Assembly (NCBI GenBank): GCA_017556885.1
Contig: JAFYLV010000195.1
Coordinates: forward strand, 1-13,449
Source of the DNA: Clostridia bacterium
GTDB lineage: Bacteria; Bacillota; Clostridia; Oscillospirales; QAMX01
Reading direction: 5' to 3'
Length of the DNA stretch: 13,449 bases
Part shown: positions 7,654-12,250 of the stretch, piece by piece
How positions within the stretch are numbered: the first letter of the stretch is position 1
Layout: each line of letters begins with the position of its first letter
Notes under the pieces: model-generated
Told to the model about the DNA's origin: nothing
Database searches by the model: none
Seen by the model: the letters and a program-made list of their open reading frames with translations, nothing else
Position numbers and translations under genes: made by a program

Positions 7654-7675
7654 TTGTATTATCTTGCTAATACAA
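7654..7675. promoter_or_regulatory. Inverted-repeat operator candidate for the GntR regulator
   Basis: TTGTATTA (7654-7661) and TAATACAA (7668-7675) are exact 8-bp inverted repeats around TCTTGC. The dyad lies between the predicted transcription start (~7682) and the gntR ribosome site, the expected place for a roadblock or occluding repressor site. A further half-site TAATACAC begins at 7690, exactly 22 bp from the TAATACAA arm, and overlaps the -10 box. Binding by this GntR protein is inferred. Confidence 0.65.
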
Positions 7676-7688
7676 TCTCACTACCGCA

Positions 7689-7717
7689 ATAATACACCAT
7701 TCCCTTTCATTTGTCAA
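7689..7717 (-). promoter_or_regulatory. Sigma-A type promoter of the GntR-ABC operon
   Basis: On the - strand, TTGACA (7712-7717) and TATTAT (7689-7694) are separated by 17 bases, which is near consensus. The predicted start is about 7682. The -35 box is only 18 bp from the -35 box of the divergent promoter. Confidence 0.8.
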
Positions 7718-7735
7718 CAACTTTTTTCGAATCTC

Positions 7736-7764
7736 TTGACAGTGCCTCTTTGCTATACTACAAT
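7736..7764 (+). promoter_or_regulatory. Sigma-A type promoter of the beta-propeller glycosidase-like gene
   Basis: TTGACA (7736-7741) and TACAAT (7759-7764) are separated by 17 bases; predicted start is about 7771. AAGGAG (7786-7791) follows, 8 bases before the ATG at 7800. Confidence 0.8.
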
Positions 7765-7799
7765 TTGTTTATACATTTACGCAAAAAGGAGCGCCAAAT

Positions 7800-8765
7800 A
7801 TGCCGAGATTTCCGGAATCGATCATAAATTTCAACAAGAACACCCGTATGAAAGGCGATTTTCCCCATATCCGCCGGCTGGGCGCCGTCAGTCCCAACGG
7901 AGAGGCATCTCCCTTTCTGTGGCAGGGACGTATGATGCGGCTGGAGCTTTCTGACCCCTCCCGCGGCGTTGATCCGAGCGTACCCATCTCCGCCCTCATC
8001 CGCGACAGAGAAACGGGCGAGGTACTTTCCCGTTTCGGTGAAGGGTGCTACTATTACTCCCTTTATAAAGACCCTGCGGAGGATCTTGTCCGCGTGCTCG
8101 GCACAAAGCGCGGCGCGACCGGCTTTTGCGGCGACACCATCATGCTCTTTGAGAGCCGCGACCTTGTCAACTGGAGCTGTCGGGAGCTGCTTTCCCGTCC
8201 CGGCTGGAAATATTACAACACCTCCCTCACTCGCGGACCCGAGGGTTACGTGCTGCTCATGGAGGCAAGCCATCCGGCAGAGGAGGTGGGTGTGCCCTTC
8301 ACCTTCTTCTTTGCCAAGTCAAAGGATCTGATAAACTGGGAATTTCTCCCTGCCGAGAATGCCTTCTCCCGGAACATTTACAACGGCGGCCCGTGGATGA
8401 CCTATTCCCGTGGGTATTACTATGTTATTTCCGTCACTGCCCTTCCCTTTGAACGTTACACCAACTATCTCTACCGCACAAAGGATTTCACGGCCTGGGA
8501 GGTCGGGCTCTACAATCCCATCCTCTCCCCTTCGGCGGAAGACAGAGCCGTGTCTCCCCTGGCCTGCGAGACGGAGACCGGTTGGACGGAGAGCATTGCC
8601 GATATGTTCCTTGCCAGCTCCAGCGATATGGACCTCTGCGACTGGCCGGAGAAGGGCAAGACCCTGATGGTTTATCTTCTCGGAAACCAGATGGGCGATT
8701 ACTATATGGCCGAGGCGGAGTACGACGGAAGCCTTGCCGATTTCCTGGAAAGCTATTTTATTTGA
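7800..8765 (+). CDS. Five-bladed beta-propeller glycosidase-like protein (GH43/GH32-like fold)
   Basis: This 321-residue protein has no signal peptide, so it should act in the cytoplasm. Repeated blade signatures of GH43/GH32-type propellers are visible: NGEASPFLWQGRMMRLEL near 40-57, IMLFESRDLVNWSCREL near 118-134, FFFAKSKDLINWEFLP near 170-185, and TNYLYRTKDFTAWEVG near 221-236. The C-terminal end SSDMDLCDWPEKGKTLMVYLLGNQ, then YMAEAEYDGSLADFLESYF, recurs in uncharacterised propeller proteins of sugar-utilisation loci. Candidate acidic residues are numerous, but I cannot assign a catalytic triad by eye. The gene has its own promoter and terminator and is divergent from the GntR operon. It may hydrolyse or bind an imported oligosaccharide; the substrate is unknown. 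Confidence 0.72.
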   Translation: MPRFPESIINFNKNTRMKGDFPHIRRLGAVSPNGEASPFLWQGRMMRLELSDPSRGVDPSVPISALIRDRETGEVLSRFGEGCYYYSLYKDPAEDLVRVLGTKRGATGFCGDTIMLFESRDLVNWSCRELLSRPGWKYYNTSLTRGPEGYVLLMEASHPAEEVGVPFTFFFAKSKDLINWEFLPAENAFSRNIYNGGPWMTYSRGYYYVISVTALPFERYTNYLYRTKDFTAWEVGLYNPILSPSAEDRAVSPLACETETGWTESIADMFLASSSDMDLCDWPEKGKTLMVYLLGNQMGDYYMAEAEYDGSLADFLESYFI

Positions 8766-8776
8766 ATTTGCGCATA

Positions 8777-8810
8777 AAAAAAGAGCCTCACGGGTGTGAG
8801 GCTCTTTTTT
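8777..8810. terminator. Bidirectional rho-independent terminator
   Basis: AAAAAAGAGCCTCAC (8777-8791) and GTGAGGCTCTTTTTT (8796-8810) form a 15-bp stem with loop GGGT. The A-tract and T-tract make it effective in both directions, so it ends the propeller gene (+) and the NhaC-type gene (-), whose stop is at 8821. Confidence 0.95.
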
Positions 8811-8820
8811 ATGTGTGTTT

Positions 8821-10530
8821 TTACTCGGCCTGCTTCTTTGCGGTAAGGGCGCGGATAACAAAGAGGGTGGCTGCAAGCAGGACAACAGAGATGCCGAGGA
8901 CGATCCAGGCATTCTGGATGAAGCCGGCGAGGATGTAACCGACGAAGGCAACGCCTGCCACGGTCAGCGCATAGGGCAGCTGGGTGGAAACGTGAGCCAC
9001 GTGGTCGCACTGGGCGCCGGAGGAAGCCATGATGGTGGTATCGGAGATGGGGGAGCAATGGTCACCGCAGACAGCACCGGCAAGGCAGGCGGAAACGCTC
9101 ATCAGCAGAAGCTCGCCGCTAAATCCGACGGAAACAACGATGGGCAGCAGGATGCCGAAGGTGCCCCAGGAGGTACCGGTGGAGAAGGACGTGAAGACGG
9201 CGATGACGAAGATGATGGCAGGCAGCAGCAGCTGCATTCCGGCGGCGGAGCCGCGGACGAGCTCAGCCACGAAGACCTTAGCGCCGAGGGCGGAGGTCAT
9301 GTTGGACAGAGACCATGCAAAGATAAGGATGAGGATGGCAGGAACCATAGCCTTGAAGCCCTCGGGGATAGCACTCATCGCTTCCTTGAAGGAGAAGGAA
9401 CGGCGGACGAGGTAGTAGATAACGATGAGGATAAGGGCAACGACGGAGCCCATCGCAAGACCGACGGAAGCATCGCAGTCAGAGAACGCGGAGACGATGT
9501 CGGTAGCGCCGGAGTAGGCAACACCGGTGTAAACCATGCCGGCGATGCAGCTGACGATGAGGATGATGACGGGCAGAACGAGGTCGATCACGCGGCCGCG
9601 CTCGGAGATCTTCTGCTCGGAGGCGTTCTCATAGGGACGCTCAACGGTGAAGAGGTCGCCGTTCATAGCGTTGCGCTCGTGTCTAGCCATGGGACCGTAA
9701 TCAAACTTCATCCAAGCCATGAGGATGATCATAGCGATGGTGAGCAGAGAGTACAGGTTGTAGGGGATGGCCTTGATAAAGAGCTCGATACCGTTGTAAT
9801 CCTTGACGACACCGGTAACGGCAGCTGCCCAGGAGCTGATGGGTGCGATCATGCAGATGGGAGCAGCGGTAGCATCGATAATATAGGCGAGCTTTGCACG
9901 GGAGATGCCCTTCTGGTCGGTAACGGGACGCATGACAGAACCGACGGTGAGGCAGTTGAAGTAGTCATCCACAAAGATGAGCACGCCAAGGGCGAAGGTG
10001 GAAAGCAGAGCACCGGGACGGGTCTTGATGCGCTGGGCAGCCCACTTGCCGTAAGCGGCGGAGCCGCCGGCGCGGTTCATAAGGATAACGACGATGCCGA
10101 GCACCACAAGGAAGATCAGGATGCCGGCGTTCCAGGAATCGGCGGCAGCGGCGATGATGCCCTTGTTGAGGATGGTGTCAAAGGTGGCGATGGGGTTGAA
10201 GCCCGTATACATCAGAGCACCGGAGAGGATACCGACGAAGAGGGAGCTGTAAACCTCCTTGGTGATGAGAGCCAGCACAATGGCGATGATGGCAGGCAGC
10301 AGGGCGAGGAAGGTGGCGTAAACACCGGTCTCCTCCTCACGGATCACGGAGAGAGCAGCCTCCAGCTTTTCGGCAAAGCCTTCGGTGCCGACATTTGCGT
10401 CATAGCCGTCGACAAACTCGTGTGCTGCGTCAACGCTCTCGAATGCAGCCTCGGAGGCGGCCATTGCAGGCACCGCAAAGAGGCATACAAGCAGCATCGC
10501 GACGAGCAGGATGGGAAGAATGCGCTTCAT
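8821..10530 (-). CDS. lysW: NhaC-superfamily transporter, probable lysine transporter (LysW type)
   Basis: This is a 569-residue polytopic membrane carrier. The core matches the Na+/H+ antiporter NhaC family: ALITKEVYSSLFVGILSGAL near 87-106, FVDDYFNCLTVGSVMRPVTD near 186-205, IDATAAPICMIAPISSWAA, then a second half with SFSTGTSWGTFGILLP and GDHCSPISDTTIMASSGAQC. The leader carries a lysine riboswitch. NhaC-like proteins under such riboswitches were proposed as lysine transporters (LysW), so lysine uptake is more likely than pH homeostasis. Upstream of the core is a signal-peptide-like segment (residues 1-24, ending AVPAMA) and an acidic stretch (25-69) predicted outside the cell, which is unusual. 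The ATG at 10530 follows AAAGGAA (10537-10543); the open frame continues upstream but runs through the riboswitch. The function is inferred from regulation plus family. Confidence 0.85.
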   Translation of the reverse strand: MKRILPILLVAMLLVCLFAVPAMAASEAAFESVDAAHEFVDGYDANVGTEGFAEKLEAALSVIREEETGVYATFLALLPAIIAIVLALITKEVYSSLFVGILSGALMYTGFNPIATFDTILNKGIIAAAADSWNAGILIFLVVLGIVVILMNRAGGSAAYGKWAAQRIKTRPGALLSTFALGVLIFVDDYFNCLTVGSVMRPVTDQKGISRAKLAYIIDATAAPICMIAPISSWAAAVTGVVKDYNGIELFIKAIPYNLYSLLTIAMIILMAWMKFDYGPMARHERNAMNGDLFTVERPYENASEQKISERGRVIDLVLPVIILIVSCIAGMVYTGVAYSGATDIVSAFSDCDASVGLAMGSVVALILIVIYYLVRRSFSFKEAMSAIPEGFKAMVPAILILIFAWSLSNMTSALGAKVFVAELVRGSAAGMQLLLPAIIFVIAVFTSFSTGTSWGTFGILLPIVVSVGFSGELLLMSVSACLAGAVCGDHCSPISDTTIMASSGAQCDHVAHVSTQLPYALTVAGVAFVGYILAGFIQNAWIVLGISVVLLAATLFVIRALTAKKQAE

Positions 10531-10558
10531 GATTTGTTCCTTTCCCGTGTTTTTCGAC

Positions 10559-10594
10559 AAAACAAAATGCGGGATCGGATATGCCGAGCCCGCA
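10559..10594 (-). terminator. Intrinsic terminator in the leader of the NhaC-type gene
   Basis: On the - strand TGCGGG and CCCGCA (10589-10594 and 10568-10573) pair, followed by an inner TCGG/CCGA pair around a 5-base loop, with one mismatch between. The stem is followed by TTTTGTTTT. It lies 23 bases after the aptamer and 29 bases before the start codon, fitting the expression platform of a transcriptional OFF riboswitch. An antiterminator is not obvious by eye; GAGC (10624-10627) could pair with GCTC in the stem (10586-10589). Confidence 0.75.
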
Positions 10595-10616
10595 AAAGCA
10601 TGCTTTCTAAAAAAAC

Positions 10617-10774
10617 TGATAGCGCTCCACACTCCGTGACAGTACGGCACATATTCTGCGACGTACCAACGAAAGGCGCAGGACAGCGCACCCCTTGTTT
10701 CGGCGGTGTCCCTCGCGCCTGCCGCGGCCTGTCCGCGCATAGCGACGGGAGCGGTGAACCCCGCACCTCTACCA
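10617..10774 (-). ncRNA. Lysine riboswitch (L box) aptamer
   Basis: Read on the - strand, this ~158-nt leader carries the lysine-riboswitch landmarks in order. P1 is TGGTAG (10769-10774) pairing with CTATCA (10617-10622). AGAGGTGCG follows directly, then GGGACACCGCCGAA, a P3 hairpin GCGC-TGTCCT-GCGC (10676-10689), a P4 hairpin GTACGTCGCAGAATATGTG closed by CGTAC with a GAATA loop, and CTGTCAC...GTGGAGCGCTATC at the end. GGACAG in the P2 loop (10729-10734) is exactly complementary to CTGTCC at the P3 loop (10681-10686), matching the P2-P3 kissing loop of this class. The P2 arm is GC-rich, and I could not place the usual AGUA/GAA loop-E motif. It should sense lysine and, with the downstream terminator, switch off the carrier gene. 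Confidence 0.88.
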
Positions 10775-10792
10775 TTTTGAGTTATCTCAAAA
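10775..10792 (-). promoter_or_regulatory. Small hairpin abutting riboswitch P1
   Basis: TTTTGAG-ATAA-CTCAAAA on the - strand is a 7-bp stem with a 4-base loop, lying between the transcription start and P1. Its 3' AAAA run could instead extend P1 by pairing with the T-run at 10609-10615, so it may tune P1 stability. Confidence 0.45.
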
Positions 10793-10815
10793 CACATATA
10801 TGATATTGTAGGGTC

Positions 10816-10845
10816 ATTGTAGCATATACCCCTATACTTTGTAAA
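10816..10845 (-). promoter_or_regulatory. Promoter of the riboswitch-controlled NhaC-type gene
   Basis: On the - strand TTTACA (10840-10845) and TACAAT (10816-10821) are separated by 18 bases, with a TGC extended -10 element just before the -10 box. The predicted start is about 10809, giving a leader of roughly 280 nt that contains the whole aptamer and terminator. Confidence 0.75.
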
Positions 10846-10886
10846 GAGAAAGTTTACATTTTCGCCATAAATTCCCCGGGTTTTCC

Positions 10887-10915
10887 TTGACCTTTTGAAC
10901 ACGAACCGCTATAAT
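10887..10915 (+). promoter_or_regulatory. Promoter of the ThuA-cupin operon
   Basis: TTGACC (10887-10892) and TATAAT (10910-10915) are 17 bases apart, close to consensus, with predicted start about 10922. A small dyad GTGG-AAACA-CCAC (10922-10934) sits at the start point and could be an operator. AGGAGGT (10941-10947) is the ribosome site, 9 bases before the ATG. Confidence 0.8.
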
Positions 10916-10956
10916 GAGGTCGTGGAAACACCACATTTTTAGGAGGTATTCCGATT

Positions 10957-11802
10957 ATGTCTATCCGCGTTACGATCTGGAACGAATTCCGCCACGAGCA
11001 GAAGACCGAGTCCAAATGGTATCCCCTCATCCATTCCCACTATCCCGAAGGTATGCACAAGGCCATCGGCGAGCACCTGCTGGCCATGGATAACGATATC
11101 GACGTCGCCTATGCCACCCTCGACATGCCGGAGCACGGCCTGACCGACGAGGTGCTGGACAATACCGACGTTCTCGTCTGGTGGGGCCACATGGCCCATC
11201 AGGAGGTGGACGATGCCATCGTCGCTAAGGTCTGTGACCGCGTTCTGCGCGGCATGGGTCTCATCGTTCTCCATTCCGGCCATCATTCCAAGGTCTTTAA
11301 GAAGCTCATGGGCACCACCGGCAATCTCTGCTGGCGTGAGGACAGCGAGCACTGCCGCGTCTTCAACGTTGCCCCCTACCATCCCATCACCGAGGGTATC
11401 GGCGATTCCTTCGTCATCGACGGCGAGGAGACCTACACCGAGTACTTCGACATCCCCAAGCCCGATGATCTCATCTTCATCAGCTGGTGGAAGGGCGGCG
11501 AGGTCTTCCGCTCCGGCTGCACCTTCACCCGCGGTGCCGGCAAGATCTTCTACTTCCAGCCCGGCCATGAGACCTTCCCCACCTATCACAATCCCACCGT
11601 GCTGAAGGTCATCGACAATGCCGTTCACTGGGCAAAGCCCGTCCGCATGATCGAGGAGCTCAAGTGCCCGATGGTCCGTCCCACCGAGGAGGACATCCAC
11701 CGCGCCCTCAATCCCGAGGACTTCGGCGGCGAGAAGCTTCCCGCAAACGAGCGCCACACCTGGACCGCCACCCGCGAGCCCTATTTTCCCGAAGAGAAGT
11801 AA
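10957..11802 (+). CDS. ThuA-like domain protein
   Basis: This 281-residue protein has no signal peptide. ThuA-family proteins have a class I glutamine-amidotransferase-like fold, named from a trehalose-utilisation locus; their biochemical role is poorly defined. Family signatures are visible in order: the start SIRVTIWNEFRHE, VLVWWGHMAHQEVDD near 72-86, GLIVLHSGHHSKVFKKLMG near 100-118, YHPITEGIGDSFVIDGEE near 142-159, and the ending GAGKIFYFQPGHETFPTYHN followed by VIDNAVHWAKP. Strong bias towards C- and G-ending codons and a strong promoter suggest high expression. It heads an operon with a cupin 12 bases downstream and, beyond a hairpin, a large glycoside hydrolase-like gene. A role in metabolising an imported or modified sugar is inferred from this context. 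Confidence 0.88.
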   Translation: MSIRVTIWNEFRHEQKTESKWYPLIHSHYPEGMHKAIGEHLLAMDNDIDVAYATLDMPEHGLTDEVLDNTDVLVWWGHMAHQEVDDAIVAKVCDRVLRGMGLIVLHSGHHSKVFKKLMGTTGNLCWREDSEHCRVFNVAPYHPITEGIGDSFVIDGEETYTEYFDIPKPDDLIFISWWKGGEVFRSGCTFTRGAGKIFYFQPGHETFPTYHNPTVLKVIDNAVHWAKPVRMIEELKCPMVRPTEEDIHRALNPEDFGGEKLPANERHTWTATREPYFPEEK

Positions 11803-11807
11803 GGAGG
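11801..11807 (+). promoter_or_regulatory. Shine-Dalgarno site of the cupin gene
   Basis: AAGGAGG overlaps the last two bases of the ThuA stop codon and lies 7 bases before the cupin ATG at 11815, so the two genes are probably translated from the same transcript in a coupled way. Confidence 0.75.
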
Positions 11808-11814
11808 CACTCTC

Positions 11815-12168
11815 ATGATCCGTAAAGCTGACGAGCAGCGCGTTATTGCTAACGAAAATATGCGCGGCGGCAAAGGCTGCGTGCATATCACCCACCTTTA
11901 CGAGAAGGATAACGATGAATTCTACGGCAAGGGACGTCTTTTCGCGAAGATCACCCTGCAGCCCGGCGAATCCATCGGCTATCACGTCCACGAGGGCGAG
12001 AGCGAGGGCTTCTACGTGGCCAGCGGCCGCGTAGCCTTCAACGACAACGGCACCCTCTGCGAAGCCACGGCCGGCGATCTGCTCTTCACCGGCGCAGGCG
12101 AGGGCCACAGTGTTGAAAACATCGGCGACGAGGTCGTCGATCTCATCGCGCTCATTCTTTACAAATAA
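11815..12168 (+). CDS. Small cupin-domain protein
   Basis: This is a 117-residue single-domain cupin (cytoplasmic, beta-barrel). Motif 1 fits the canonical spacing exactly: Gly51, His57, His59, Glu64 and Gly71 in PGESIGYHVHEGESEGFYVASG. Motif 2 (residues 87-102) keeps Gly87, Gly95, His98 and Asn102, with Gly in place of the usual Pro. All four metal ligands (His57, His59, Glu64, His98) are present, so a metal-binding or enzymatic role is likely. Small cupins of this type include sugar isomerases/epimerases, and others are ligand sensors. Position in the ThuA operon favours a sugar-related function, but the reaction cannot be read from sequence. Confidence 0.87.
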   Translation: MIRKADEQRVIANENMRGGKGCVHITHLYEKDNDEFYGKGRLFAKITLQPGESIGYHVHEGESEGFYVASGRVAFNDNGTLCEATAGDLLFTGAGEGHSVENIGDEVVDLIALILYK

Positions 12169-12175
12169 CTCTATC

Positions 12176-12221
12176 AAGAGGCCGAAGGCGCGGATATTTC
12201 CGCACCTTTTCGGTCTCTTTT
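12176..12221 (+). terminator. Strong intercistronic hairpin after the cupin gene (terminator or attenuator)
   Basis: AAGAGGCCGAAGGCGCGGA (12176-12194) pairs with TCCGCACCTTTTCGGTCTCTT (12199-12219) around a TATT loop, with a C/A mismatch, a 2-base bulge and a G-U pair. TT and TGC follow. It begins 8 bases after the cupin stop and ends about 30 bases before the next start. No convincing promoter lies between, so partial read-through may set a lower level for the downstream gene. Confidence 0.75.
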
Positions 12222-12236
12222 GCTTATAAAACATAC

Positions 12237-12241
12237 GGAGG
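12237..12241 (+). promoter_or_regulatory. Shine-Dalgarno site choosing between two ATG codons
   Basis: GGAGG lies 9 bases before the ATG at 12251 but only 3 bases before the in-frame ATG at 12245, so 12251 is the likelier start. Confidence 0.7.
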
Positions 12242-12250
12242 AATATGCAA

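Noticed and set aside
7736..7759. TATACT (7754-7759) as the -10 box of the + strand promoter
   Set aside because: The spacer from TTGACA would be only 12 bases. TACAAT at 7759-7764 gives the ideal 17.
10600..10780. Other leader RNAs (T-box, SAM, glycine, sodium-responsive DUF1646 motif) for the NhaC-type gene
   Set aside because: Considered because the gene could be an ion antiporter, but the conserved blocks and kissing loops match the lysine class, and no T-box or S-box core sequence is present.
8815..10803. A 662-codon open frame on the + strand opposite the NhaC-type gene
   Set aside because: Its product is dominated by Asp, Gly, His and Glu with no domain-like pattern. This is what the antisense of a GC-rich, strongly codon-biased membrane protein gene gives. 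It also runs through the riboswitch region.
10531..10902. N-terminal extension of the NhaC-type frame by 124 codons
   Set aside because: The extra codons are the riboswitch, terminator and promoter. A signal peptide and a ribosome site mark the true start at 10530.
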